NCBI GenBank assembly: GCA_035602605.1
Contig: DATNLZ010000126.1
Coordinates: 9,089-73,088, forward strand
Direction: 5' to 3'
Length of the DNA: 64,000 bases
DNA from: DASQHY01 sp035602605
GTDB taxonomy: Bacteria > Acidobacteriota > Terriglobia > Acidiferrales > UBA7541
Of this stretch, positions 1-9,393 are shown piece after piece; within the stretch, counting starts at the first letter, position 1, and every line of letters starts with the position of its first letter. A program made the position numbers and the translations under genes. The notes under the pieces are model-generated. The model was given only the letters and a program-made list of their open reading frames with translations. It had not been told where the DNA came from and searched no databases.

Positions 1-366
1 TTTGCGTCGCGAGTTCCCTTTGAAGTGTGGTTGCTCCGGAGCAAGCACAATCATTTATTCGAGCAACCTCGGTCGGGCTCGAATCGGCTACACCTGGCAA
101 CGCTGCTGGGCCGCACGCTGCGGCGTCTCGAAAAAGTTTCTGCTGCCTATCATCTGGTGGTGCACACTGCTCCCAACACACGAAGCCCGAAAGGGCAACT
201 CGAGCATTATTGGCAGACTTTGGCGGATGATTATCACTGGCACATCGAAATTCTTCCCATCGTGCAAACCGTAAGCAAGTCCTACAGCATCAAGGAAGTG
301 TATTTCAACGCACTTCTTCCAGAGCTGGCCGCTGAACAGCTTCGCAAGCTGGACCCCAATTTATGA
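1..366 (+). CDS. Galactose-1-phosphate uridylyltransferase-type protein, C-terminal part
   Basis: The gene runs in from the left edge, so only the last 121 codons are present. The visible part has the C-terminal half of the GalT fold of the HIT superfamily, including the segment YHWHIEILP near its end and an upstream HTAPN segment, which resemble the nucleotide-binding/metal region of this family. The enzyme moves a UMP (or related nucleotide) between a nucleotide sugar and hexose-1-phosphate in the cytoplasm. Its stop codon overlaps the ATG of the next gene (ATGA), which suggests co-translation. A second, full-length GalT of a different subtype lies at 8269-9333, so this copy may use a different sugar or act as an ADP-glucose phosphorylase-like enzyme. 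The active-site HPH motif would lie outside the window. Confidence 0.75.
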   Translation, partial: FASRVPFEVWLLRSKHNHLFEQPRSGSNRLHLATLLGRTLRRLEKVSAAYHLVVHTAPNTRSPKGQLEHYWQTLADDYHWHIEILPIVQTVSKSYSIKEVYFNALLPELAAEQLRKLDPNL

Positions 367-1211
367 AGGCCACCGAGCGCGGCGGAATCATCGCTAAGCT
401 TCTCGGCCTGATTTGTTTTGCGGCGTTTTGTTTTGTCATTTACTTGCTGCGCGGTCCGCTGTTGCGAATAGGCGGCGAATACTGGGTGGTCGAAGATACG
501 CTGGAGAAATCGGATGCCCTGATTGTGTTAAGCGATGATAATTTTACCGGCGATCGCGCAACTCGCGCCGCAGAACTGTTTCGCGCCGGTTTTGCGCCGA
601 GGGTTGTCGCCAGCGGCCGCCGGTTACGTCCTTATTCCGGGGTCGGCGAGCTGATCGAGCGCGACCTGATTGATCGGGGAGTTCCCAAAGAGGCCATTTT
701 GCGTTTCCCTCAGGATGGCGACAATACTCTCGAAGAGGCGCAGGCACTACTCCCTTTTGCTACCAAGCAAAAGTGGAGCCGAGTGGTCGTGGTTACTTCG
801 AACTATCACACACGGCGAGCGCGTTACATCTACAAACATGTCTTTCCGGCCTCCATCCAGATTAAAATGGCGAGCGCACGCGACGTAACTTACGATTCCG
901 CTCATTGGTGGTGCTCGCGCAAAGGCCTGAAACTGTTCTTCACAGAAACGGTGGGCATGATCGTTGCCGCATGGCAGTTGCGGCATACCGCGGAGCCACG
1001 CGCAAAAGGAAATGTAGGTAAGGGAACGCTACATCTAGTGCAATCGGGGGCGCCGACTACTATGCCTGCTACTGTCCTTTCTTCTTTACAGCCCGCGCCC
1101 GCTGTACTATCGTCAGTTTTTAGCGCATTTTCCTCCGGGTTGTCCGAGGGGACCCAGCTCCACGGCGTCGGAGCGCACACATGGGGGCGTGCACGTGTGG
1201 AAAAAACCTGA
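363..1211 (+). CDS. YdcF/ElyC-type DUF218 membrane protein
   Basis: A 282-residue protein with one N-terminal membrane helix (about residues 9-31) followed by a DUF218 domain (about 48-190). It shows the family pattern of an early DALIVLSDD strand, a GDRATRAAEL helix, a DNTLEEAQ segment and VVVTSNYHTRRA. Members of this family (SanA, ElyC, YdcF) are envelope-facing proteins linked to cell-wall or polysaccharide-carrier homeostasis; the exact reaction is not established. The start overlaps the preceding galT-like stop codon by ATGA. The last ~70 residues are Ala/Ser/Thr-rich, match nothing in the family, and overlap the start of the bactofilin gene, so this tail could be a frameshift product or simply unconserved. 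Confidence 0.7.
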   Translation: MKATERGGIIAKLLGLICFAAFCFVIYLLRGPLLRIGGEYWVVEDTLEKSDALIVLSDDNFTGDRATRAAELFRAGFAPRVVASGRRLRPYSGVGELIERDLIDRGVPKEAILRFPQDGDNTLEEAQALLPFATKQKWSRVVVVTSNYHTRRARYIYKHVFPASIQIKMASARDVTYDSAHWWCSRKGLKLFFTETVGMIVAAWQLRHTAEPRAKGNVGKGTLHLVQSGAPTTMPATVLSSLQPAPAVLSSVFSAFSSGLSEGTQLHGVGAHTWGRARVEKT

Positions 1212-1704
1212 AGACAACAAGCCGCAACCTTTCCCGGATCCTGCGGGCCCGGGCGCTCCATCGGGGCATCCGACCGGAACAGTACCAGGTATTCCTGCCA
1301 CTGCTACGGCGTGCGTCAGTCAAGGAATCAAAATTAAGGGTGAAGTCCACGGCCGAGAAGATCTCTTCGTTGATGGCATATTGCAGGGGAAAATCAGTAT
1401 TACCGAAGGCACAGTCACGGTGGGGCCAAATGGACACGTGAATGCCGAGATTGAAGCGCGCGAAATTATTGTTCGCGGCGAAGTAACTGGTACACTGAAG
1501 GCAAGAGAGCGCGTACAGATCTGGAGTTCGGGCCGGGCGATCGGCGATGTGCAAACGCGCCGCATCGCCATCGAGGACGGCGCGGTGTTGCGTGGCAAGG
1601 TGGAAATCCTCCAGCAAAAAGATGAATTACGCGCCACGCGTCCGGTGAACCCTCCCGCGGCCAAGGCACCTGTCGCCACCGTGCCGGCGAGCGTGAAAGA
1701 ATAA
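1195..1704 (+). CDS. Bactofilin (polymer-forming cytoskeletal protein)
   Basis: The product has about 169 residues with a proline-rich head (first ~45), then the bactofilin beta-helix core. The core shows repeated Gly-Glu-Val steps such as IKIKGEVHGRED, LFVDGILQGKI, VNAEIEAREIIVRGEVTG and AVLRGKVEI, ending in a proline/alanine tail. Bactofilins self-assemble into filaments on the inner face of the membrane and organise cell shape or envelope machinery. The open frame reaches a GTG at 1189, but the GTG at 1195 (Met-Trp-Lys-Lys) sits seven bases after GGGGG and gives a typical bactofilin start, so I prefer it. The gene overlaps the 3' end of the YdcF-type gene, suggesting coupling. Confidence 0.85.
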   Translation: MWKKPEDNKPQPFPDPAGPGAPSGHPTGTVPGIPATATACVSQGIKIKGEVHGREDLFVDGILQGKISITEGTVTVGPNGHVNAEIEAREIIVRGEVTGTLKARERVQIWSSGRAIGDVQTRRIAIEDGAVLRGKVEILQQKDELRATRPVNPPAAKAPVATVPASVKE

Positions 1705-1741
1705 ATCAACCACAAAATGAATAGAGACCAGAGTTTCTTCC

Positions 1742-2479
1742 ATGGGATTTTTTAATAAGACTCGTTCCTCCGGGGACCGACCGTCTCCTCTGATTCCTCG
1801 CGCGACCACGCGCTCAGGTGCAGCAGCTTCGCCCGTGGCGCAGGCTTCCGCCGCGCACAATCGCCGGAGCGGAAGCGATGTCCGTTCCTCCAACGGTTTA
1901 AAAGAATTTTTGTGGAATCTCGAAGGCCTGAACAATGGTTGTTTGCTCGATCTGGGTCCTGTTTGGCAGAGTACCATTACATTTTTTGTGGAACGAGGCT
2001 TCAAACTTTACGCCGACGACGTTCTCCGCGATTGGAAAGAATTTTTGACTGTCGAGGAGCAGCGCTTGCGGGCGATCCAGCCCGGGCAAGATGCTTCAGA
2101 GATGACACCTGAATCTCGCGCCGAACGTTTCTTGAAAACCAACGTCCAGTACCCGCGCAACAACTTTGATGCCATGCTGATTTGGGACTTGCTTGACTAT
2201 CTCGATCGCCCTTTGGTCAAGAGACTTGTTGAGCACCTGACGGACTTGCTTCGTCCGGGCGGCGTAGTCCTGGCGATGTTCCACAATCGAAAACCGGAAA
2301 CGTTTCACCGCTACCGCATTTTTGATGCACAGAACCTGGAGCTGGTACCGGCGCCGCCGCTCTTCACGATCCAGCAGACGCTTCAAAATCGGGAAATTCA
2401 GGATTTGTTTCGGCCTTTCCGTACGACGAAGTCGTTCGTTGGGCGCGACCAGCTTCGCGAAGTTCTTTTCGTCAAATGA
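1742..2479 (+). CDS. Class I SAM-dependent methyltransferase-like protein
   Basis: A 245-residue protein. The first ~55 residues are Ser/Ala/Arg-rich and probably disordered. The rest reads like a Rossmann methyltransferase: CLLDLGPV at the motif I position, YADDVL after the second strand, FDAMLIWDLLDYLDR at the motif II position, and LLRPGGVVLAMFHNR at the post-motif helix. Motif I lacks the full GxGxG, so cofactor binding is uncertain. The substrate is unknown. It lies 37 bases downstream of the bactofilin in the same direction, and this pairing suggests an envelope or cytoskeleton-related job, which is inference only. Confidence 0.6.
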   Translation: MGFFNKTRSSGDRPSPLIPRATTRSGAAASPVAQASAAHNRRSGSDVRSSNGLKEFLWNLEGLNNGCLLDLGPVWQSTITFFVERGFKLYADDVLRDWKEFLTVEEQRLRAIQPGQDASEMTPESRAERFLKTNVQYPRNNFDAMLIWDLLDYLDRPLVKRLVEHLTDLLRPGGVVLAMFHNRKPETFHRYRIFDAQNLELVPAPPLFTIQQTLQNREIQDLFRPFRTTKSFVGRDQLREVLFVK

Positions 2480-2505
2480 AACCTTACCTCAGCTGCGGTA
2501 ACTGC

Positions 2506-3393
2506 TCAGCTTCGTTTCGCCGTTTTCTGCAATGCTCTCAGGCCATTCAAGGCGTCATTCAGAGCAATCCATTCCTGAGTCAGCTTGCCCGGGCTACGTC
2601 CTAGCTCGCGTATCCGCCGGTGAACGGCCAAAAGGGCGACCTCCACGCGAAGTTTGTGCGCTTGCGGATCAAGTTCGAGCAATGCGGCGCGATGCAGCTC
2701 TTTCCAATCCGTGAGCGGCTCCCAAGTAGCCGCTAAACAGTGGTCAGGAAACTGCCATAAGCGGTAGCGAATCGGAACCGGTTCGCCATTTCGATGCTTC
2801 AGTATAAATTCGCCTTCTAGGCTGCCGCGTTGTCGGTAAAGATCGATCAGGGCGGGCGCTTCCTCGCGTTGATAGGTGATGTCATCGATGGTTTTTTCCA
2901 GCAGATCAGCGCGGCTGTAACCGATGAGTTGGCATACCGCATCGGAGCAGTCCAGGCAGTGACGGGAGCCATCCACAAACAGCACATACTTAGACTGTAA
3001 TTCTGGATGGCTATGACTCCGAAGATTGATCAGAGATGAAAGTGTGCCGAGGAAATGTTGGGGATCGCCACCTTTCTCGATGAAAGCGTCTACGGTCTCA
3101 TCGACCGTGGCTCGTGCACCCGGATAAGCCGATAACATAATGATAGGGGTTTGCGGCCGCTCCTGTTTCATTCGCGCGGCGACAATTCCTCCGTCCATCT
3201 CGGGCATGGAGTAATCGACTACGACTGCGTCCACAGGTTGGGTATTGAATAGATCCAGTCCTTGTTTACCGCTCGAGGCGGTCAAAACGGCGAAGCCTGC
3301 ATATTCCAGAAGCAGTTTGCGTACCTTTAGATTAGCGGGCGCATCATCGATGCACAGAACCAGACGGCGGTTAATTGTCGACGGCTCGTTCAT
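2506..3393 (-). CDS. Response regulator with receiver and PAS domains
   Basis: A cytoplasmic signalling protein of about 295 residues. A receiver domain fills roughly residues 10-130, with acidic CIDD near the start, the phospho-acceptor Asp60 in VVVDYSMPE and LSAY at the switch position. A PAS domain follows (about 140-240; KYVLFVDGSRHCLD, then VCQLIGYSRADLL), and a helical tail of ~55 residues ends the protein. There is no kinase, HTH or GGDEF output, so it probably passes its signal by protein contact. The open frame extends 60 codons upstream, but the ATG at 3393 (MNEPS) is where the receiver homology begins and where a weak GCGGAA site precedes it. It is transcribed convergently with the methyltransferase-like gene. 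Confidence 0.8.
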   Translation of the reverse strand: MNEPSTINRRLVLCIDDAPANLKVRKLLLEYAGFAVLTASSGKQGLDLFNTQPVDAVVVDYSMPEMDGGIVAARMKQERPQTPIIMLSAYPGARATVDETVDAFIEKGGDPQHFLGTLSSLINLRSHSHPELQSKYVLFVDGSRHCLDCSDAVCQLIGYSRADLLEKTIDDITYQREEAPALIDLYRQRGSLEGEFILKHRNGEPVPIRYRLWQFPDHCLAATWEPLTDWKELHRAALLELDPQAHKLRVEVALLAVHRRIRELGRSPGKLTQEWIALNDALNGLRALQKTAKRS

Positions 3394-3836
3394 GTTCCGC
3401 GGCGCTGCTGAAGACGAAACGATTGCAGGCTCGCTTACCCCCACAGCTGTGAGATGCATCAGGCTCACAGTGCTGATCGCACACAGTTTCCCCTGACGTG
3501 GGTACATGTCACAAGCCAGCGAAAGCGGTCTTTCAGGGAGGGGACTTATTTCATAAGGACACGTCCCAAGCACTGAATAAAGGCAGATTTTTCATTTAGG
3601 GAATTACCATTATTTCAGGGGGTGAGGCACCGTATCGAGACCAAGCCGTAAAAACAAAATAATTCCCAGGGCGTAGACAGGCACCTGTCAGCGGGAACGT
3701 AGGCGAGCTTAATGGAGGGCCGAGAAGCGGAGTTTATTGCGGCGTGGAAGGCGACCCCGGACTAAACGGATAGCCGCGGAGACGTCGGGCCTAGCGGCCT
3801 TACTGCGGCAAGCGCGATGCAGGTCACGATTCCACA
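3394..3836. other. Intergenic region between receiver-PAS gene and aminotransferase
   Basis: No convincing gene is visible. The stretch contains the leader of the receiver-PAS gene (read leftwards) and a short palindrome GACAGG-CA-CCTGTC at 3676-3689 with perfect six-base arms. This could be an operator, but no regulator can be assigned. Confidence 0.4.
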
Positions 3837-4994
3837 CTAAAATACGGAAAGCACGCGCTGCATCCCCTCCGAAAACTCTCGTTCTGCCGTAATCAGACTC
3901 ATAACCAAATATCCTTCGGTGGGGAAATCATAAAAATGTCCAGGGTGAGCGTAAACGTCTCTTGTTGTCAGGAGCTCGATCGCCAGATCTTCATCAGAAC
4001 GAAGTGCTGGCACACGAATCACCACATACCAACCTCCCTCGACCGCGAGACGCTTGCAAACTGTTTGCACCGCCAGTTGCCGATCGAGCTCCGCTAGATT
4101 TCGCAGCACACGCGCTCTCAACTGCTCTTGAAATCGATGTCGTTGTTCTAAGAACACCGGGGTGGCCTGCTGCACTGGGGTATTCATCGAAAGAAACGTA
4201 TCGGCGATTACTTCGAGGCGCTCCAGCGCTTGCGACTTCAATTGCTCAGGGCCGCTGGTAATCAACCATGCCGTTTTCATTTGGGGGAGACCGGATATTT
4301 TCGACAATCCGCTCATCGTAAACGTAAGTGCGCCACTATTGGACACGAAGCTGGGCAGTAGATTGTCGTTAATTATAAAATCGAAGAACACCTCGTCGGC
4401 TATGATCGCCAGTCCCCACGCCGAACAAATCTGATTCAGTCTCTCAACCTCCGCCGGCTTGCAAAAGTGTCCGGTTGGGTTATTGGGATGAACCACAATC
4501 AATCCGCGAGTACGGGAAGTGATGATCTTTTCGAGCGCATGGAAATCAATTTGCCATCCCTGGTCATACAGTAACGGATAGCGGGCAATACTCACGTCGT
4601 GAATATCGGCGAGAAATGTGAAGAGCGGATAACTGGGCTCAGGAACAAGAATTTCATCGGCTGGATTGCAGAGGGTGCGAAATAGGAAGGAGTACGCCTC
4701 GCTCGTGCTGGTTGTCAGAATAATATCTTGAGGCGCAATTTCCTCGTGACGCGCTCGGTAGTATGCCGCGACCGCACGACGAGCTGACTCCATACCTCTG
4801 GCATTGGGCTCATAGCGCAGCGCCGACGGTTGGCACAGAGCTTGCAAAATGGCCGCACCGTCAAGCTCAAATCCACATTCTGTGGGGTTGGAAAGGGTCA
4901 AATCGATTAACGATTTCCCCTCGTCGCGATGCCGCTGCAGCGTTTGGCTCAGGCGGTTTCTGTTGAGATTCCAGTTCGTTCGCTCAGCGAACAT
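3837..4994 (-). CDS. PLP-dependent aminotransferase, class I/II
   Basis: A cytoplasmic fold-type I aminotransferase of 385 residues, a normal length for the family. From the chosen start, NNPTG lies near residue 171, ADEVF near 199, and the PLP lysine is in the SGLSK motif near 232; the LSNPTE segment near residue 35 binds the substrate side. It would exchange an amino group between an amino acid and a 2-oxo acid; the sequence does not say which. The open frame continues ten codons further to 5024, but the ATG at 4994 (MFAERTNW) matches where such proteins normally begin. It stands alone between the receiver-PAS gene and a PilZ gene. Confidence 0.85.
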   Translation of the reverse strand: MFAERTNWNLNRNRLSQTLQRHRDEGKSLIDLTLSNPTECGFELDGAAILQALCQPSALRYEPNARGMESARRAVAAYYRARHEEIAPQDIILTTSTSEAYSFLFRTLCNPADEILVPEPSYPLFTFLADIHDVSIARYPLLYDQGWQIDFHALEKIITSRTRGLIVVHPNNPTGHFCKPAEVERLNQICSAWGLAIIADEVFFDFIINDNLLPSFVSNSGALTFTMSGLSKISGLPQMKTAWLITSGPEQLKSQALERLEVIADTFLSMNTPVQQATPVFLEQRHRFQEQLRARVLRNLAELDRQLAVQTVCKRLAVEGGWYVVIRVPALRSDEDLAIELLTTRDVYAHPGHFYDFPTEGYLVMSLITAEREFSEGMQRVLSVF

Positions 4995-5343
4995 CCAGTG
5001 TCCTCTGAAGACCGCTCCCCGCAAGAGTAACGTCTCGATTCCGCAAGCGCAAATCTCCTTCGGAAGGGAGGTGGCGAGCAGCAGTGCCCGGTACCTCGCA
5101 GGCTAGCATCAACTCTCGACCATAAATGAAGTAGCATTATTGTTCCAGGGCAATCAGCCGAAAGCTTCCACATTGGGAATGCCGTCCCCATATGGGAATC
5201 ACCCCGTGCTTCCGAAAACGCGAAACAGTTGTGGTTGATCGTTAACTCTAGCTGGGCAATCACCAAACGCAACTTGCACGCTTGCGAGCCTTTGGCTAGC
5301 CGAGTGCTCACGCATTGCCAGGCGAATAGGTCGACACGCATAC
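4995..5343. other. Intergenic region, divergent between aminotransferase and PilZ gene
   Basis: This should hold the promoters of two divergent genes. I see no strong -35/-10 pair. A short direct repeat TGGGAAT occurs twice near 5175-5200, about 17 bases apart. No gene is supported here. Confidence 0.35.
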
Positions 5344-5709
5344 GTGATATCCGAAATAGGAGAGCGGCGCCGCGATCAACGATTCACACTAGAGATCCCT
5401 ATATCTGTATGGACTCTGTTACCGAAGCCATTTCAGGGAGTTACTCGCGACGTCTCCACTTGCGGAGTTTATCTGTATCTCAAGCAGCCGGTCCTTGTTA
5501 GCGCGGAGATCACCATTATGATGCGGATGCCAACCCAACTGTCAGGCCATAGCGACACACTCATTTGGGCACACGGCAAGACGGTGCGTGTCGAGCGAGC
5601 GAAGAATAACTGCATCAATCAATGGGGCGTTGCCACGCGTATCGAAGGTTATACTTTTGTCGGCGATGAATCCGACGCTTCCCGTCAGGCAACGTTTACT
5701 GCTGCTTAG
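5344..5709 (+). CDS. PilZ-domain protein
   Basis: A protein of 121 residues made of a single PilZ domain. The N-terminal RRRDQRF matches the c-di-GMP-binding RxxxR motif, and DVSTCGVYL matches the D/NxSxxG motif, with the expected beta-barrel strands after it. It should bind cyclic di-GMP in the cytoplasm and act by binding partners. The start codon is GTG. It is a single gene with no co-directional partner within 380 bases. A second, more divergent PilZ protein is at 17139-17507. Confidence 0.8.
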   Translation: MISEIGERRRDQRFTLEIPISVWTLLPKPFQGVTRDVSTCGVYLYLKQPVLVSAEITIMMRMPTQLSGHSDTLIWAHGKTVRVERAKNNCINQWGVATRIEGYTFVGDESDASRQATFTAA

Positions 5710-6092
5710 GTCACGCCCGAGAGTCGGCAAACAGCTAAGATTGCCACATCGACTGAGTGCCACTTGTGTTTGCACTCCTAAGGTAGCCTGGCGCCCTTCT
5801 ACCGGTGCGCGAAGCTTGCTTCAGGCCACCGCTTCTGTGGTCCCGCTAAGGTTTCCTGATCTCACCGCATCGACAGTAAAACTCCAGGGTTCGGGGTACG
5901 CTCTCGTTAGTCGACCAGCATGACCACCGCCTAAGACCCGCTGTATACACCTGATGCAAGCCTACAAATGGACGCGGAATATTCCTTGGTCTAAACCCGC
6001 GGTTGTATTAGCGTGTGCGTTTACAAGTGGCCTTAGCAGCCTCAGCGCCGTTGTATTGCGGAAATGATTGGGGCTTGAGCGGGGGTTGAACG
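5710..6092. other. Intergenic region before symporter gene
   Basis: 383 bases with no supportable gene, RNA or repeat. It presumably holds the promoter of the symporter-galT block, but no clear promoter hexamers are visible. Confidence 0.35.
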
Positions 6093-7883
6093 ATGGGTTT
6101 GACAAGCATCGACTGGATCATCATGGCTGTGTACTTCGCGTTTGTCCTGGGTATTGGGGTGGCATTGAAGCGATCGGTCAAGACCAGCACTGATTTTTTT
6201 CTGGCAGGACGCTCCATTCCGGCCTGGGTCTGCGGCCTGGCTTTTATTTCCGCGAATCTCGGGGCGCAAGAAGTGATTGGCATGGCCGCCTCCGGAGCGA
6301 AGTATGGCATCGCCACGAGCCACTTTTACTGGGTTGGCGCAATCCCGGCAATGGTCTTTGTGGGCGTTTTTATGATGCCGTTCTACTACGGCTCGAAAGC
6401 CCGCTCCGTTCCCGAGTATCTCCGGCTACGTTTCGATGAAAAGACGCGCGCCTTCAACGCCATTTCGTTCGCTACGATGACCATTTTCTCCTCGGGAATT
6501 TCGATGTACGCGATGGCCAAGCTGATTCAGACGCTGCGCATTCTGGACTTGCCGTTCCAGCGCATGGGTATTAATGCGTCGTGGATTTTCGACGTGGGCG
6601 TCATTGTTTCGGCGGTCATCGTGCTTGCGTACATTTTCCTGGGCGGCTTGAAAAGCGCGATTTACAACGAGGTCTTGCAGTTTTTTCTGATCGTGGGCGG
6701 TTTCCTGCCACTCGTGTGGCTCGGACTGAAAAATGTAGGCGGCTGGGAAGGATTAAAAGCGACCCTTGGCCCCAGTTACACGCACTCGTGGGTGGGCATG
6801 GCAAATCCGTCCACGAATCGATTGGGAGTGGAATGGTTCGGCTTAACCATGGGGCTCGGCTTCGTCCTCTCCTTTGGATACTGGTGCACGGATTTCCTGG
6901 TAGTGCAGCGTGCTATGGCTGCCGACTCGATGGCCTCTGCTCGGCGCACCCCGCTGATTGCCGCGATCCCCAAAATGCTTTTTCCGTTTCTCGTCATTCT
7001 ACCTGGCCTAATTGCAATCGCGTTGCCCACGATGCCGCCTCAGACCGCGGCAACCTCAATGGCTGCGCCCTCGGGTGCGGTGGGGAAGGGAATCATTCCC
7101 ATTAAAGTTGATGCGGGTACCGGCCAGCCGGTACTTGATGCCGATGGAAAACCGCAACTGGACTACGATCTTGCGGTTCCCAATATGCTGCTGCACTATT
7201 TTCCGACGGGAATGCTTGGACTCGGATTGACTGCCTTACTGGCCAGTTTCATGTCCGGAATGGCCGGGAACGTCACGGCCTTTAACACCGTCTGGACCTA
7301 CGACATCTATCAGTCGCATATCCGGCCCAACGCCAGCGATGAACATTATTTGATGATGGGTCGAATGACGACTGTCTTTGGAATAGCGTTGTCTGTAGCC
7401 GCAGCGTATATGGCGACACGTTTCAATAATATTATGGACATGCTCCAGCTTGTTTTCGCTTTTGTGAATGCACCTTTATTTGCCACGTTTTTGCTGGGGA
7501 TGTTCTGGAAGAGAACCACCGGACATGGTGCTTTTTCAGGACTGTTGGCGGGAACCTGCGCAGCCGCTTTGCATCACGCATGGACACTTCCGGTGGGAGC
7601 GATTCCTGGCGTCAAAGGAGGCTATCTTGCCATTTTGCACACCTACCCGAGTGAGATGGCCCAAAACTTCTGGACGGCGATCTGGTCTTGGACAACTTGT
7701 TTCGTAATCACCATCGCCGTGAGCTTGTTGACCGCAGCTCCAGAGGAAAGCCGCCTGGTGGGATTGGTCTATTCGCTGACGCCCCGGCCCAAAGAAACAG
7801 AGCGGCGCTGGTACCTGCGACCAGCCTATCTAGGAGCGATGGTTTTGTTGGCCACGGCGCTCCTGAATTTTATTTTCCGCTAA
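6093..7883 (+). CDS. Sodium:solute symporter (SSS family), probably for a sugar
   Basis: A 596-residue polytopic inner-membrane transporter with about 13-14 hydrophobic helices. The start is typical of the family: DWIIMAVYFAFVLGIG, then STDFFLAGRSIPAW and the helix-1 break region ISANLGAQEVIGMA, then SVPEYLRLRFDEK. These resemble the bacterial Na+/galactose transporter branch. A periplasmic or cytoplasmic loop of ~60 residues (around 320-375) is longer than in many members. A two-helix small protein follows after nine bases, and galT and a ROK sugar kinase are close by, so a hexose is the likely substrate; that is inferred from context. Confidence 0.85.
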   Translation: MGLTSIDWIIMAVYFAFVLGIGVALKRSVKTSTDFFLAGRSIPAWVCGLAFISANLGAQEVIGMAASGAKYGIATSHFYWVGAIPAMVFVGVFMMPFYYGSKARSVPEYLRLRFDEKTRAFNAISFATMTIFSSGISMYAMAKLIQTLRILDLPFQRMGINASWIFDVGVIVSAVIVLAYIFLGGLKSAIYNEVLQFFLIVGGFLPLVWLGLKNVGGWEGLKATLGPSYTHSWVGMANPSTNRLGVEWFGLTMGLGFVLSFGYWCTDFLVVQRAMAADSMASARRTPLIAAIPKMLFPFLVILPGLIAIALPTMPPQTAATSMAAPSGAVGKGIIPIKVDAGTGQPVLDADGKPQLDYDLAVPNMLLHYFPTGMLGLGLTALLASFMSGMAGNVTAFNTVWTYDIYQSHIRPNASDEHYLMMGRMTTVFGIALSVAAAYMATRFNNIMDMLQLVFAFVNAPLFATFLLGMFWKRTTGHGAFSGLLAGTCAAALHHAWTLPVGAIPGVKGGYLAILHTYPSEMAQNFWTAIWSWTTCFVITIAVSLLTAAPEESRLVGLVYSLTPRPKETERRWYLRPAYLGAMVLLATALLNFIFR

Positions 7884-7892
7884 GGAGACTTC

Positions 7893-8102
7893 ATGGGATT
7901 GGACATTCGAGTACCCATTGGCATTCTGTTCTCCATCTTTGGAGCAATGCTGGCGGTCTTCGGCTTGGTTAGCGACCCAGCGCTGTACAGCGAGCACTCC
8001 CTGGGGATCAACATCAATCTAATGTGGGGTGTGGTATTGCTCTTGTTCGGTCTGGTAATGCTCCTGCTCACGCGTATGGGGAGATCTTCCAGGCGCCAGT
8101 GA
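7893..8102 (+). CDS. Small two-helix membrane protein next to the symporter
   Basis: A 69-residue protein with two hydrophobic helices (about 7-27 and 42-61) and a basic end (RMGRSSRRQ). The ATG follows a good ribosome site (AAGGAGA) that overlaps the symporter stop, so the two are co-transcribed and probably made in fixed proportion. It could be a small accessory subunit of the symporter. I do not recognise a named family. Confidence 0.7.
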   Translation: MGLDIRVPIGILFSIFGAMLAVFGLVSDPALYSEHSLGININLMWGVVLLLFGLVMLLLTRMGRSSRRQ

Positions 8103-8268
8103 GAGACGCGGACCATCTGAAACCGTCTCACAATCATTCATCCTAAACGCGTTCTTCGCAGCGCGTTGGCGCGCCACTTTCTGGGGTGATGAGGTTTGCG
8201 TACACCTTAGGAAGGTGCTTAAAACGTCGAGACTGCGCAGGGAATAAATCACGAGGATATGCATCAGT

Positions 8269-9333
8269 ATGAAGCAGTCGGAATTAGAGCAACTTCCGCA
8301 TCGCCGCTTCAATCCCTTGAAGCACAAGTGGGTCCTGGTTTCGCCCCACCGCACGGAGCGGCCATGGCAGGGTAAGGTCGAGAAAGCTTCTTCCGAACAA
8401 CATGTGGCTTACGACCCGACCTGTTACCTGTGTCCCGGGAATGAGCGCGCAGGTGGAGCGCGCAACTCCTACTACGCGAATACGTTCGTCTTCGACAACG
8501 ACTATCCGGCGCTGTTACCGAATGCTCCCGAGGCCGCCGTCGATGAGGGCGGACTCATCGTGGGACGAACCGAGCGCGGCACTTGCCGGGTCGTGTGTTT
8601 CTCGCCGCGACACGACCTTACCATTGCGCGGATGAATCCGGTCGAACTGCGGCAAGTAGTGGATGTGTGGGTCGAGGAATATCAGTCGCTGGGAGCGCGC
8701 CCCTGGATTAGTTACGTTCAAATTTTTGAGAATCGTGGCGCCATAATGGGCGCGAGCAATCCGCATCCACACTGTCAGATTTGGGCCAATCACAGTTTGC
8801 CGAATGAGCCAGCGGAAGAACTCGCTGCGCTGCAGGAATATCGCAAGCGCAAGGGAAGCTGTTTATTGTGCGATTATCTGAACCTCGAGCTCCGGCACCA
8901 GGAACGAATCATCTGCGAGAATTCCGCGTTCGTTGCCGTCGTACCGTACTGGGCAATCTGGCCCTTCGAGGTCCTGGTACTGAGCGTACGCCATTTGAGT
9001 GGGTTTGATGAGCTTTCGAACGAAGAGCGCGACCTGCTTGGCGACATTCTGAAGAGACTGACCACCCGTTACGACAACCTCTTCGAGATTTCCTTCCCGT
9101 ATTCCATGGGCTTTCATCAGCGGCCCACCAATCAGCACAAGGATCAGCACGCTCATCGCGAATGTCACTTTCACGCGCATTATTATCCGCCGCTGCTGCG
9201 TTCGGCCACGATACAAAAATTTATGGTGGGGTATGAAATGTTGGCCACGCCGCAGCGCGACATCACGCCAGAGACTGCGGCAGCGCGACTACGCGACGCG
9301 GGAGAGGTGCATTACCGCGATCGTAATTCCTAG
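8269..9333 (+). CDS. galT: Galactose-1-phosphate uridylyltransferase
   Basis: A 354-residue cytoplasmic enzyme of the Leloir pathway that swaps UMP between UDP-glucose and galactose-1-phosphate. The catalytic HPHCQIW motif is present (about residues 165-171), and the C-terminal metal/phosphate region FPYSMGFHQ followed by HFHAHYYPPLLRS is complete. CYLCPGN near residue 45 and CLLCDY near 200 give the zinc-type cysteine pairs. The length is that of the E. coli-type enzyme. It is in the same direction as, and 166 bases after, the symporter/small-protein pair and convergent with a ROK kinase gene. No galK or galE is visible. It differs in type from the partial copy at the window start. Confidence 0.92.
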   Translation: MKQSELEQLPHRRFNPLKHKWVLVSPHRTERPWQGKVEKASSEQHVAYDPTCYLCPGNERAGGARNSYYANTFVFDNDYPALLPNAPEAAVDEGGLIVGRTERGTCRVVCFSPRHDLTIARMNPVELRQVVDVWVEEYQSLGARPWISYVQIFENRGAIMGASNPHPHCQIWANHSLPNEPAEELAALQEYRKRKGSCLLCDYLNLELRHQERIICENSAFVAVVPYWAIWPFEVLVLSVRHLSGFDELSNEERDLLGDILKRLTTRYDNLFEISFPYSMGFHQRPTNQHKDQHAHRECHFHAHYYPPLLRSATIQKFMVGYEMLATPQRDITPETAAARLRDAGEVHYRDRNS

Positions 9334-9393
9334 AACGCGGTCTACCTATCACCGGTGAACCTAGCAAGGATTAGTAGTGCTGCGCCCTGGTTA

